Shown here: piece after piece, positions 44,500 through 53,306 of the stretch
Layout: the number at the start of each line of letters is the position of its first letter
Position numbering within the stretch: position 1 is the first letter of the stretch
NCBI GenBank assembly: GCA_002366565.1
Contig: DFBJ01000007.1
Location: 62,001 to 126,000, forward strand
Direction of reading: 5' to 3'
From: Bacteriovoracaceae bacterium UBA3083
GTDB lineage: Bacteria > Bdellovibrionota > Bacteriovoracia > Bacteriovoracales > Bacteriovoracaceae
Length of the DNA stretch: 64,000 nt
Made by a program: the position numbers and the translations under genes
The notes under the pieces: model-generated
Databases searched by the model: none
Seen by the model: only the letters and a program-made list of their open reading frames with translations
Told to the model about the DNA's origin: nothing

Positions 44500-44524
44500 A
44501 AAAAAGGGCCGTATAGAACGGCCC
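44498..44524 (-). terminator. Rho-independent terminator for the minus-strand secreted gene
   Basis: GGGCCGT at 44506-44512 and ACGGCCC at 44518-44524 form a 7-bp stem with a 5-base loop. Read on the minus strand it is followed by a run of eight T residues. On the plus strand it also follows the HTH gene stop closely but lacks a T run. Confidence 0.85.
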
Positions 44525-44550
44525 CTTAAACACAGTCACACTAACATTAA

Positions 44551-45042
44551 TTAGTTACAAGAAGGAATCTCATGAGTGTAAGACTCTAGAACTTCATCAA
44601 TTACTCTTGAATCTCTATTTAATCCACCTCTAGTATTCCATCTAACTTTTTGAACAGTATAAGAAAGTGGTCTTACTTCAGATCCGTGTCCAATTCTAGT
44701 ACATCCGTACTCACCATCTTCTCTTCCGTACTCTGCACACCATGAAGTTGGCTTAGTTGAAGCTGCAAATAAGTGTAGGCTTCCAGTTCTTAGACAACCG
44801 TTGTTAGCATCTCTATACTCTAGAGCTGATCTAAATCTTCTTGAATATTTAACACATTTATTAGCTGCTTTATTAATAGTCTTGAAGCTTCCATCTTCAA
44901 GTTGACAAATATTAGTAACTTTAACACTTTCAAATTCAAAACCATTTTTCATTAACATAGTTGGAACATTCATACCTACATATGTATGTGCAAAAGATGA
45001 GAAAGAAAGCATTGTAAGAACGATCATAGATAATTTTTTCAT
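44551..45042 (-). CDS. cysteine-rich secreted protein of unknown function
   Basis: A 163-residue protein. The signal peptide (MKKLSMIVLTMLSFSSFA) is followed by a compact domain with six cysteines (NICQLED, NKCVKY, GCLRTG, SWCAEYG, GCTRIG, and a terminal CN), enough for three disulfides. HTYVGMNVPTML at the mature N-terminus begins with a His. SD CTAGGAG is well placed. A strong terminator follows. Not recognised; could be a periplasmic or secreted effector-like protein. Confidence 0.65.
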   Translation of the reverse strand: MKKLSMIVLTMLSFSSFAHTYVGMNVPTMLMKNGFEFESVKVTNICQLEDGSFKTINKAANKCVKYSRRFRSALEYRDANNGCLRTGSLHLFAASTKPTSWCAEYGREDGEYGCTRIGHGSEVRPLSYTVQKVRWNTRGGLNRDSRVIDEVLESYTHEIPSCN

Positions 45043-45504
45043 TTTAAATCTCCTAGATTTTTTTGTTGTTAATATTTATTTCTTGTTGAGGATGTTTTAG
45101 ATGGGCGAAAATAAATGATCAATTGAAAAAAGAGCTTATACAATATAACTTCGTCACATATTTTTTACGGTTTTAATTTCTAAGGATTATCTTGTACTTA
45201 TTTTTTCTATTCTTCGTCATTTGATAAAAGTGGCGAAGCCTAATTTGAACTCAGTAACTGGAAAACTCTGAATGCTTTTTTTATAGGTTACTTTTTTGAG
45301 CATTTTAGCTTGGAATAAGGAATATTCTTATTTTGGAATCTCTCTCAATAAGTTGCGATATTAATGTATAACTGTATATTTTTTAGACAATAGTCAAAAT
45401 TTATACAGTTTCAGATATCTAAGTCTCCGATACTTAAATAAAAGAAGTGGACTCTTTTTTGCTAGGTATAAATTAAATTAATACTTAATATAAAAAGAGG
45501 CAAT
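45043..45504. other. intergenic region between divergent secreted-protein genes
   Basis: 462 bp without a supported gene. It holds a palindrome-like element, AATAAG at 45314-45319 and CTTATT at 45327-45332 around GAATATT, and a candidate promoter for the right-hand gene, TTGCGA at 45353-45358 and TATATT at 45375-45380 (16-bp spacing). The length suggests regulation of both flanking genes. No tRNA seen. Confidence 0.4.
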
Positions 45505-46383
45505 ATGAAAAAGAAAACTAGCTTTATGAGAAATCTTTTATTTATATCAACAGTCTTGTTGGGCTTTAGTAGTCAAGCAGCGCAGCTGAGAACAGAAGAA
45601 AGTCTTCACGTTAAGTTCATGTATAATAAGCACACTAATCCAGATGGATTAGAGGTGAAAATAGGTCACACTTGTAAAGCGTCATCTATACTAGGAGCTA
45701 GTTACTGCTTTGGAGAAAACACTACAAAGACTGTTCCAGTTCGTCTCTCTGAGAATTTATTTGAAATACCTCCAACAACCTTATATGCAGAGAAGGAGTT
45801 TTTAACTTCAATCACTCTTTATTTTAGTCTTTACGCTAAGATTAAAAAATTACATAACCCTCTACGGCCCGATCAAAATGGTTATGATTCTCTAAATATT
45901 TTTGATGCAACAGCTGATAATAGGAAGAAAATAAATATAACTGATAAAGTAAAAAAATCATTGTCAAAAACTGTCTTCATTACAACAGTTCCGGAAATCA
46001 AATTAAGAACATCTGGTGAAATTATTATTAAAGGTATGCAACCAATTCAAGTTAATGAAGATGGAGATGAGAGAAAGGTAAGAACAACTCTGAATATTCT
46101 TCCAGTTGATGAAATGGGTAAAGAAATTAATTCTAATACCTGGAGTGATATTGATTTGTTTAGGGAAGAAGGAAGTAGCCCCATGAATTCTTATTCTCCT
46201 GGAATGCAGATCATAACAACTGAAAAGCCTGCAGGCTTGAAGTATGAATTACTTCAGAAAGTAACATATTTAAACACTGAAAAAGAAGTTCTTTTAAAGT
46301 CGGGAATGATTGATGATTTAGATAATATCGATTTTACTAAAGAGCTTGAAGGGTCTTCTTTTGTTATAAGAGACGAAATCTAG
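45505..46383 (+). CDS. secreted protein of unknown function
   Basis: Not recognised. The signal peptide (residues about 1-25, ending SSQA) is followed by about 265 residues with beta-strand character, two cysteines near residues 52 and 61 (HTCKAS, YCFGE), and no enzyme motifs. SD AGAGG precedes the ATG. The gene is isolated, with a long upstream regulatory region and a palindromic terminator behind it. Confidence 0.6.
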   Translation: MKKKTSFMRNLLFISTVLLGFSSQAAQLRTEESLHVKFMYNKHTNPDGLEVKIGHTCKASSILGASYCFGENTTKTVPVRLSENLFEIPPTTLYAEKEFLTSITLYFSLYAKIKKLHNPLRPDQNGYDSLNIFDATADNRKKINITDKVKKSLSKTVFITTVPEIKLRTSGEIIIKGMQPIQVNEDGDERKVRTTLNILPVDEMGKEINSNTWSDIDLFREEGSSPMNSYSPGMQIITTEKPAGLKYELLQKVTYLNTEKEVLLKSGMIDDLDNIDFTKELEGSSFVIRDEI

Positions 46384-46419
46384 ATCTTAAAGTACTACGA
46401 TTTCTACTAATCATTTTAC

Positions 46420-46445
46420 AAAGCAGATTCATATGAATCTGCTTT
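46420..46445 (+). terminator. 26-bp perfect palindrome, probable terminator
   Basis: AAAGCAGATTCAT at 46420-46432 is directly followed by its reverse complement ATGAATCTGCTTT to 46445, then ACCATTTTT. It lies 36 bases after the secreted-protein stop. The hairpin is strong but the T tail is interrupted. Confidence 0.6.
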
Positions 46446-46586
46446 ACCATTTTTAGGTCCCTCGAATTCATATCATCTTAATATCATTGTTCACCTTACT
46501 GCTTAAACCTTTAATCTTTATAAAAAAGACACTTAACTTTGTCGTAATTTATGAATTAAAAATAGAGGTGAGTACTTAGAAGGTGC

Positions 46587-47849
46587 TTATATGGATTCTA
46601 TCGTTTGGCAGATAGTTTTATTAAAGTGTTTACCAAAGTCCGTTGTTATATAGGAGTGAGAATCCTCTTTAAGAATGTCATAGTTTTTGAATATTTTTAT
46701 ATTCTTTTCGAGTTTTTCTAAGTCTTTTTCTTCTATACATGAGTTTAGAGTTTCTTTTTTTAGATGCCCTTCACAGTTGATTTGAGAGAATAAGCTTTCT
46801 AGATTCTTCTCTCTTTCTGACTTTTTGTGAGACTTAATCGCAACATTTGGAAATGCAATATACTTTTCTAGGATTTTATCATTTTGGAAAAGATAGTCAT
46901 CGGTATTAGAAATTCCGGAAGTTCCTAATGCTATTAACGTTGTCTTCTTTGCTCTAGTATAACCTGTGATATTTCTATTATAGGAAATAGCTTGGTTACT
47001 ATAGTGGCCCATTCCAAGTAGCTTATATCCATTCTCTTTAAGTATTTCATCCGATTGTATGTAAAGATCATACATTTCATATGTACCAAGAGGCTTGTAG
47101 AGTCCTAGTGCATTTTGAAGATCAAGTTGCCATGGGACTTTTGCTAGTGGGTAGTTTGCGATTCTATCTGGAGAGAGAGAGATGATATCTTCGATAGTTT
47201 TTTGAAATGTCTCTTCAGTTTGAAAAGGAAGGCCATAAATTAAATCAAGGTTGATTTCATCAAAGCCAAGACCTCTTGATCCGTTTACTAAATCTTGTAC
47301 TTGATCAAATGATTGGTCTCTATTCACATTTAATAGAGTGTCCTTATTAGTATCCTGAACTCCTATACTTATGGAATTAAATCCTACGCTCCTTAAATAC
47401 TCAAGCTTCTTATCTTGCATTATCCTTGGATCAGTCTCTACTGTACCGATAAAGTTATCTGATACAGAAGTACCCTCTAGGATAGAACCTAGTAGATGTT
47501 TTAAATCTTCTAATTCTAGATAGGTAGGCGTTCCACCGCCTAGATAGATTGAAGATAGACTAATATTTGGATTATGTTTCTTATAGAAATTCCACTCTTC
47601 TATAATCTTATTTATATAAGAGCGGAATTGATTCTTTGCTTTTGTTATTTTGATATTGCATCCACAGAATGTACAAAGTGATGGACAGTAGGGGATGTGT
47701 ATATAGAGATTGATATCTTCCAGATTTAGGTTACTGATAATTGATTCTTTATCTTGGCTTCCCTTCCAGTCAGGCAGAGACGGATAGTAGCTATACCGTC
47801 TGCCTTTTGAATGAAAGTTAATAAGTAGATCTTTAAGATGTTTGTTCAT
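46587..47849 (-). CDS. hemN: oxygen-independent coproporphyrinogen III oxidase (radical SAM)
   Basis: Converts coproporphyrinogen III to protoporphyrinogen IX without oxygen. YIHIPYCPSLCTFCGCN holds the CxxxCxxC cluster motif with the fourth Cys typical of true HemN. YLGGGTPTYL, TVETDPR, FNSISIGVQD and FDEINLDLIYGLPFQT follow in HemN order, and YFSH/YNR positions appear in the GMGHYSN region. 420 residues is slightly short versus the usual 450-460. It is the last gene of the heme operon, overlapping hemE by 1 base. Confidence 0.9.
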   Translation of the reverse strand: MNKHLKDLLINFHSKGRRYSYYPSLPDWKGSQDKESIISNLNLEDINLYIHIPYCPSLCTFCGCNIKITKAKNQFRSYINKIIEEWNFYKKHNPNISLSSIYLGGGTPTYLELEDLKHLLGSILEGTSVSDNFIGTVETDPRIMQDKKLEYLRSVGFNSISIGVQDTNKDTLLNVNRDQSFDQVQDLVNGSRGLGFDEINLDLIYGLPFQTEETFQKTIEDIISLSPDRIANYPLAKVPWQLDLQNALGLYKPLGTYEMYDLYIQSDEILKENGYKLLGMGHYSNQAISYNRNITGYTRAKKTTLIALGTSGISNTDDYLFQNDKILEKYIAFPNVAIKSHKKSEREKNLESLFSQINCEGHLKKETLNSCIEEKDLEKLEKNIKIFKNYDILKEDSHSYITTDFGKHFNKTICQTIESI

Positions 47850-48886
47850 TAATAAACAAAGTTCTCGTGGATATAGCTTACTGCATCTCTTACATTACAT
47901 TCTGGAGTATGTTGAAGAACACCATGTCCTAAACCACAGATCCATTTTTCAAATGGAACATTTTGATCTTGTAGTCCTTGCCACATTCTCTTTAAGTTTG
48001 TTTCTACATGTTCCCATGGGAGGTGTAGCCAACTAGGATCAAAATTCCCTTGGATATAGTAATCATTCCCAAACTCATTTAGAGCTGAAGCTAGATTCAT
48101 TCTCCAATCTATTCCTAGAACGTCAATATTGTCATCTTGGATCTCTCTTAAATACTCCATATGAGTAAGTTTTGAGTAGTAGATTACTTTCTTTTCTGGA
48201 TATCTTGCCTTGAAGGCCTTAGTTACTGCTCTCAGAGCTGGGATAATATATGTTTTAAAGTCTTCAATGTGTAGCTCTCCAACTGCTGTATCGAATAAGC
48301 ACATTGCATCTGCTCCACCTTCTGCTTGAACACACATGTTTTCAACAAGCTCAGGCATAAGCTTTTCTAGGAACCCTTGGAAACGACCATCGTAGAGACC
48401 AAGTTTTGAGCTTGTTAAGCTTCCTGCATGACTACCTTCTGTAGCATAAGAGTAAAGTGTGAAAGGTGCACCAACAAAACCAAGTAGTGTTTTCTCTTTT
48501 GCAAGAGAATTTCTAAGTAAAGAGCAGGCTTCTTTTTGAAAGTTGTAATATTCTGTAGCTGGAGCTTTTACTTTTAGTTTCTCAAGATCTGCAAGAGTTT
48601 CAATTTTTTTGTCTAGAATTGGACCTGGGTTATAAACTAGACCCATGTTTAATTGCTCAAGTGGGAAAAGTAAGTCTGAGAATAAAATTGCAGCATCAAA
48701 ATTGAAGTCATCAATAGGACCGTGAGTGATTTCATTAGCTAGTGCTGGTGTCTTACACATTGTCATAAAGTCAGAATCTTTCTTAATATTCTGATAGTGA
48801 GAGTGATATCTACCGGCCTGTCTCATGAACCATACAGGTACTCCAGTTTTTCCATTTACTTGTGTTCTGTCGTTAAATAATCCCAT
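47849..48886 (-). CDS. hemE: uroporphyrinogen decarboxylase
   Basis: Removes four carboxyls from uroporphyrinogen III. VPVWFMRQAGRYHSHY contains the conserved PVW.MRQAGRY signature, AAILFSDLLFP the catalytic Asp region, LLGFVGAPFTLYSYATEG and the GLGHGVLQHTP end are further hallmarks. 345 residues is the normal length. It lies 9 bases after the response regulator gene and overlaps hemN by 1 base. Confidence 0.95.
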   Translation of the reverse strand: MGLFNDRTQVNGKTGVPVWFMRQAGRYHSHYQNIKKDSDFMTMCKTPALANEITHGPIDDFNFDAAILFSDLLFPLEQLNMGLVYNPGPILDKKIETLADLEKLKVKAPATEYYNFQKEACSLLRNSLAKEKTLLGFVGAPFTLYSYATEGSHAGSLTSSKLGLYDGRFQGFLEKLMPELVENMCVQAEGGADAMCLFDTAVGELHIEDFKTYIIPALRAVTKAFKARYPEKKVIYYSKLTHMEYLREIQDDNIDVLGIDWRMNLASALNEFGNDYYIQGNFDPSWLHLPWEHVETNLKRMWQGLQDQNVPFEKWICGLGHGVLQHTPECNVRDAVSYIHENFVY

Positions 48887-48895
48887 TCTTTCCTC

Positions 48896-49606
48896 TTATT
48901 TTTCTATGGCCTTAACATTAAAGTTTAGTTTATAGCCAATTCCTCTAATACTTTTTATTTCTATTGCATTTTGTTTTGATGTTTCACACCACTTTCTTAA
49001 TGAAACGATGTAGTTATCTACTGTTCTATTTGATGGGAATTTATCTTCTCCCCAAACTATTTCAATTATTTCTTCTCTTGTTGTTGCTTGAGATTCATTT
49101 CTTACAAGTAATTCTAAGATTGAACATTCTTTTTGTGAAATAGGTAGGATCTCTCCATTACCATTTTGTAATTCAAATTTTTTGAACCAAATTGTTAAAT
49201 CTCCAACTTGTATTTCACTAGGTGTAGTTTTCGTAAGATTTTGATGTTCTAAAATTCTGTTTAGTCTTAGGACAAGTTCTTTAAGAGCGAAGGGCTTTGT
49301 TATATAGTCTTCTGCACCTATTTCTAAACCTTCAACTCTTGTTTCAGGATCATTCTGGGCAGAAAGAAATAAAAGAACAAAGTCTTTTCTTATTTTCCTG
49401 AACTCTCTTGCTAGTTCTAGTCCACTTCCGTCAGGTAGGCCAATATCCATAAGGATAATGTCTGGAGCTCCTTCAGTGAATGAGATTCTCGCACTCTCAG
49501 CATTTGTTGCAAGTCTACAATCATGACCAAGATCACTTAAGTACTCTTGAAGAGTAATGCCTAGGTTTTTTTCATCTTCAACTATTAATATTTTACCTTT
49601 AATCAT
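48896..49606 (-). CDS. OmpR-family response regulator inside the heme operon
   Basis: The receiver shows ILIVEDEKNLGIT, IILMDIGLPDGSG with the phospho-Asp, LFLSAQND and YITKPFALKEL. The DNA-binding winged helix shows ISQKECSILELLVRNES and NRTVDNYIVSLRKWCE, ending IKSIRGIGYKLNF. 236 residues. It overlaps its kinase by 4 bases and lies between hemL and hemE, so it is transcribed with heme genes and may control them. Confidence 0.92.
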   Translation of the reverse strand: MIKGKILIVEDEKNLGITLQEYLSDLGHDCRLATNAESARISFTEGAPDIILMDIGLPDGSGLELAREFRKIRKDFVLLFLSAQNDPETRVEGLEIGAEDYITKPFALKELVLRLNRILEHQNLTKTTPSEIQVGDLTIWFKKFELQNGNGEILPISQKECSILELLVRNESQATTREEIIEIVWGEDKFPSNRTVDNYIVSLRKWCETSKQNAIEIKSIRGIGYKLNFNVKAIEK

Positions 49607-50502
49607 TGAGTCACCCTGTTGAATGTAAGAGTTGTTTCTAGAGAGTTCACACCTCCAAAAGTGATTTTTCCATTCATAAGACGCATAAACTTTTTAATAA
49701 GGTAGAGACCTATACCGCTACCTTTTTTGCTATTATGTTTGTAGAAAATTGTCCCAAGCATCGTTCTGTCTCCAGTAAATGTACCTTGGTCTTTATATTC
49801 TAAGCTTACTTGTTCTGTGTCTATTAGCTCTTTGATTGTGATGTATACAATTTCACTTTCTGTATGGTTCTTAGTGTTCTCAAATAAGTTTTTAAGAGAT
49901 AGCTCTATTGCTAGTTCATCACCAAGTACCTCATAAGTGTTGTCGTGTACAACTTTAACCTCATAAGTATTTTTGTAGTTATTTGATATTTTATTAACCA
50001 AGGCCAAGAGATCTATTGGCTTTAAGTTTAGTGTTCCACCTCTTTCTAGTCTTGAAAGCTGGAGGATTTTATCCATTTGTGTTTCAAGGTTTGCAGTATC
50101 CTCTATGAGCCTACTTGTAAGTTTAACAAGTCTTTCTGAATTTAGACTCTCGGCTACATCTGTTATGACCTCAGACTGGAGCCTAATGCTTGCGAGTGGT
50201 GTTTTCAATTCATGGGTAAGGCTAGCAAAGAAAGATTGAAGAGCTTTCGTTTTTCTATGGTCTTTAAAAAATACTATTAAGAAGCTTATTGTTAAAAATA
50301 GTATAAGAATAATAAAAGTGGATGCCTCCCACTTTAGCATTCTGATTATATTAGAGCCTATTCCTATATCTGGTATAGAATGAGTAATAACTTCTAGTTT
50401 ATCTCCAAATACATAGAGTAGGTAGGTCCACCATATTGCTAAAGCAAGAGTTGTCCCAACTAGAAGTGTTGTTAATATGATTAGGCTTCTATTTTTTTTC
50501 AA
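49603..50502 (-). CDS. sensor histidine kinase inside the heme operon
   Basis: Two transmembrane helices (about residues 8-28 and 55-75) flank a short periplasmic loop. The H-box LTHELKTPLASIRLQ and HATPase motifs NLFENTKNHT and GSGIGLYLIKKF are clear; the G1 box is degenerate (LEYKDQGTFTGD). The start is TTG directly after the hemL stop, with TGGAA just upstream. It resembles the kinase at 36636 in layout and is likely a paralogue. Signal unknown; heme or a tetrapyrrole is a plausible inference from context. Confidence 0.88.
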   Translation of the reverse strand: MKKNRSLIILTTLLVGTTLALAIWWTYLLYVFGDKLEVITHSIPDIGIGSNIIRMLKWEASTFIILILFLTISFLIVFFKDHRKTKALQSFFASLTHELKTPLASIRLQSEVITDVAESLNSERLVKLTSRLIEDTANLETQMDKILQLSRLERGGTLNLKPIDLLALVNKISNNYKNTYEVKVVHDNTYEVLGDELAIELSLKNLFENTKNHTESEIVYITIKELIDTEQVSLEYKDQGTFTGDRTMLGTIFYKHNSKKGSGIGLYLIKKFMRLMNGKITFGGVNSLETTLTFNRVTQ

Positions 50503-51771
50503 CTATTTCCAAAGCCTCGTCTCTAACTCTTTAATAACTTCGTCATTATGAGCAAGACTTACAAATCCTACTTCGTAAGAATTTGGCGAAAGGTAAATCC
50601 CTTTATCTAATAATGTTTTAAATAGAGGATTAAACTTTTCTGTAATATCTGAAGGAATTTTATCCATGCAGTTAATCCCTTCTTCTGAAACGATCCAGAA
50701 TAAAGAACTGTGTCCAGTTAGAGAGTAGTGAGCAAATTCACCATTGTTGTATTCTTTTAACCATTTTGTGAATACAGAGATAATTTTTTCTGCATTCGCA
50801 TTTAGTTCTGCATACGCTTCAGTAGTCATTTTCTTAAGAGTTTCAAGCCCCCCAACCATTGCAAGAGGGTTGGCACTAAGAGTACCTGCTTGATAAACGT
50901 TACCTACTGGAGCAAGGTTATCCATGATTTCTTTCTTTGCAGCAATTGCTCCAACAGGAAGTCCACCACCAATAATTTTTCCGTAAGTTAAAATATCAGG
51001 AACAATACCTGTAAGTTCAGTCATTCCACCAAAAGCTACTCTAAAACCAGAAATTACTTCATCAAATATTAGTAGAGCATCGTTCTTTTTAGTTACGTCT
51101 CTTAAATATTGTAAAAAGCTAGTGTCTTGAATTAATAGTCCATTGTTAGCTGGTAATGGCTCTATGATAATCGCAGCAATTTGTCCGGCATGATCTTTAA
51201 AGCATTGTTCAATGCCTTCAACATCTCCAAGCTCTAAAACAAGAGTATCTTCAGAAACTCCCTCCGGAACTCCTGCACTTGAAGCTTCACTTGTTCCTGC
51301 AAGTCCTGATCCGGCCTTTATTAACATACTGTCAGTATGTCCATGGTAACAACCGTTGAACTTAATGATTTTATTTTTCTTTGTAGCTCCTCTTGCAAGT
51401 CTTAATGCTGTCATAACAGCTTCAGTACCAGAGTTTACAAAACGAATTTGATCTACAAAGTTAAGTCTAGATAGTAAGTACTCAGCTAGATCAAGTGAGT
51501 AAGGCTCACATGTTCCATAACTCCATCCTCTAGATAGTGCAGATACTAGACTTTTTTCAACATCTTCATCTTTGTGTCCAAGAACTAGTGGACCAAAGCT
51601 CATACAGAAATCAATATAATCATTTCCATCAATATCTTCTATCATTGCTCCGTGAGATTTTTTTATAAATCTAGGAGTTGTATGAAGCCCTTTGAAGCTT
51701 CTTACTGGTGAGTGTACTCCACCAGGTACTAATTTCTTTGATTTTTCAAATAGTTCATTCTGAGTAGTCAT
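50503..51771 (-). CDS. hemL: glutamate-1-semialdehyde 2,1-aminomutase
   Basis: Converts glutamate-1-semialdehyde to 5-aminolevulinate in the C5 pathway. VPGGVHSPVRSF, HGAMIEDIDGNDYIDFCMSFGPLVLGH, FVNSGTEAVMTALRLAR, the KFNGCYHGHTDS segment, LIFDEVISGFR and the PLP Lys in TYGKIIGGGLPVGA are all present. 422 residues is normal. The HemA and HemL pair shows that this organism uses the C5 route. SD GGAGATAAG overlaps the end of hemC. Confidence 0.96.
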   Translation of the reverse strand: MTTQNELFEKSKKLVPGGVHSPVRSFKGLHTTPRFIKKSHGAMIEDIDGNDYIDFCMSFGPLVLGHKDEDVEKSLVSALSRGWSYGTCEPYSLDLAEYLLSRLNFVDQIRFVNSGTEAVMTALRLARGATKKNKIIKFNGCYHGHTDSMLIKAGSGLAGTSEASSAGVPEGVSEDTLVLELGDVEGIEQCFKDHAGQIAAIIIEPLPANNGLLIQDTSFLQYLRDVTKKNDALLIFDEVISGFRVAFGGMTELTGIVPDILTYGKIIGGGLPVGAIAAKKEIMDNLAPVGNVYQAGTLSANPLAMVGGLETLKKMTTEAYAELNANAEKIISVFTKWLKEYNNGEFAHYSLTGHSSLFWIVSEEGINCMDKIPSDITEKFNPLFKTLLDKGIYLSPNSYEVGFVSLAHNDEVIKELETRLWK

Positions 51772-51773
51772 TC

Positions 51774-53306
51774 TTATCTCCTAAGCCAATTCTTAAAATC
51801 TTCAATACCGATAAAGACTTTGGCCTTAATATTCTCTTTTTCAAAATTAATTCTAGTTTTTCCAAGTCCTGTACAGTGAAACTTGTCTTTTATCTCAGGG
51901 ATTGCTTTTACAAACTCCTGATATTGATTAAAGCTTGTCCAAAAGAATACTTCTGTATTTTTCAGTTTGTTTTTATAATCGCTCGACACTTCGTTGATTA
52001 CTCTTTCATAGCAACCAATAACTTCACCGTGAGATGATTTTGAATCTTTATGAGTAAGTACCTTTAGTGACGATTTTGGATTCATTACTTGAATACACTT
52101 AGAGTCTCTAAGAATCTCTAGTTCATCGTGTCCAAGTGAATCACTTGTTCCATTTACCCAGAAGCCTCTTTTAGCAAGTTGCTTCATTGTTTTTGTTCCT
52201 GCTGCCCAGAGGTTTTGAACTTTTTCTCTAGATTCTTCTAGTTGCTTAAAGCAGTAGTTGCTCGTAACAAAGAAGTCCGACTCATCCTGTATCGATACAG
52301 GTGCAGTGGTGTCTTTAACAATTAACTCGTCGTATAGGTATTGATCATCTTCAGCTTTAGAAGATGGAAGACCAATAAATGCACTTTCTTTATTTCCTGT
52401 AAATGTCTCAGATACTGATTCTAGGTGTAGTTCATTAACCTCAACTTCACCAGATACTCCTCTATGAGTATGAAGGTATTCATTTGCAGACTTTCTAACA
52501 TTTATACCAACGGCGAGGTGACATCCTCCTCCGTAGCTTGCAAACGCAGTTCTTTCTCTGCTTACTTCGCTAACAGTATCTTTATCTTCAATTACTTTTA
52601 GCTTTTTTAATAGTTCTGTATTTTCTTCGTTACACTCTATTGCAAGTGCTCCTTGAGAAGCTGCAGAAGGAAACTCACTTTGTGGTAGGATCATATAGTT
52701 AAGATCTTTTAAAAGAACTTCTAGCTCTTTTAATGACTTCTCACTATGTGCAAGTCTTTCAATTCCAGGTAGGGCCAGCACAATTGCGTCGTATTCATCG
52801 TTTACGAGTTTTCCGATTCTTGTGTTGACGTTACCACGAAGCATTTTTGTTTCTACTTTTATATTCTCTGTAGGTAGAAATTCTCCAAGTCTTGCTTCTA
52901 TATTTACTATTCTTCTCGGTGAACTTGTTCCAACTATGAACTTATCCATTTCTTTTAATTTTTCAATAGTCGAATTTTTAATGAAGAGAATATCGTGAGC
53001 AAAGTGTCTCTTTGTAATTGCCGCTAGCTTTATACCCTCTGGTCTATCGCTTCCTAGGTCTTTATAAGAGTGCACTACCATATCTACTTTATTTGTAAGT
53101 AGTGCAGCGTCTAGCTCTTTAGTAAAAAAATCTTTTCCATCAAGCTGCCATAAAGGCTTGTCTGTAATAAGGTCCCCTTGAGTTGTAATAATCTCAAGCT
53201 CAAACTTATCGCCTGTAAGGGCCTCTAATTCATTTTTTACTTGTGTACACTGTGTGACTGCGAGAAGACTTCCTCGCGTTCCAATTTTATATGTTTTATT
53301 AGACAA
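51774..53306 (-). CDS. hemC: hydroxymethylbilane synthase with C-terminal uroporphyrinogen-III synthase-like domain
   Basis: Residues 1 to about 300 are HemC, which joins four porphobilinogens: IGTRGSLLAV, VVHSYKDLG, GTSSPRRI, LRGNVNTRI, QGALAIE and the cofactor Cys in GGGCHLAVG. Residues about 330-510 resemble HemD, which closes the ring: FFVTSNYCF, LWAAGTKTMKQLAKRGFWV, VLTHKDSKSSHGEVIGCYERV, VFFWTSFNQYQEFV, CTGLGKTRI. TTG at 53306 is preferred, 9 bases after GGGAGG; it overlaps hemA by 8 bases. HemD sequences vary widely, so that half is less sure. Confidence 0.88.
   Translation of the reverse strand: MSNKTYKIGTRGSLLAVTQCTQVKNELEALTGDKFELEIITTQGDLITDKPLWQLDGKDFFTKELDAALLTNKVDMVVHSYKDLGSDRPEGIKLAAITKRHFAHDILFIKNSTIEKLKEMDKFIVGTSSPRRIVNIEARLGEFLPTENIKVETKMLRGNVNTRIGKLVNDEYDAIVLALPGIERLAHSEKSLKELEVLLKDLNYMILPQSEFPSAASQGALAIECNEENTELLKKLKVIEDKDTVSEVSRERTAFASYGGGCHLAVGINVRKSANEYLHTHRGVSGEVEVNELHLESVSETFTGNKESAFIGLPSSKAEDDQYLYDELIVKDTTAPVSIQDESDFFVTSNYCFKQLEESREKVQNLWAAGTKTMKQLAKRGFWVNGTSDSLGHDELEILRDSKCIQVMNPKSSLKVLTHKDSKSSHGEVIGCYERVINEVSSDYKNKLKNTEVFFWTSFNQYQEFVKAIPEIKDKFHCTGLGKTRINFEKENIKAKVFIGIEDFKNWLRR

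Noticed and set aside
46420..46445. 26-bp perfect palindrome considered as a recombination or operator site.
   Set aside because: Position just after a stop codon in a gene's 3' region fits a transcription terminator better; no second copy was seen.
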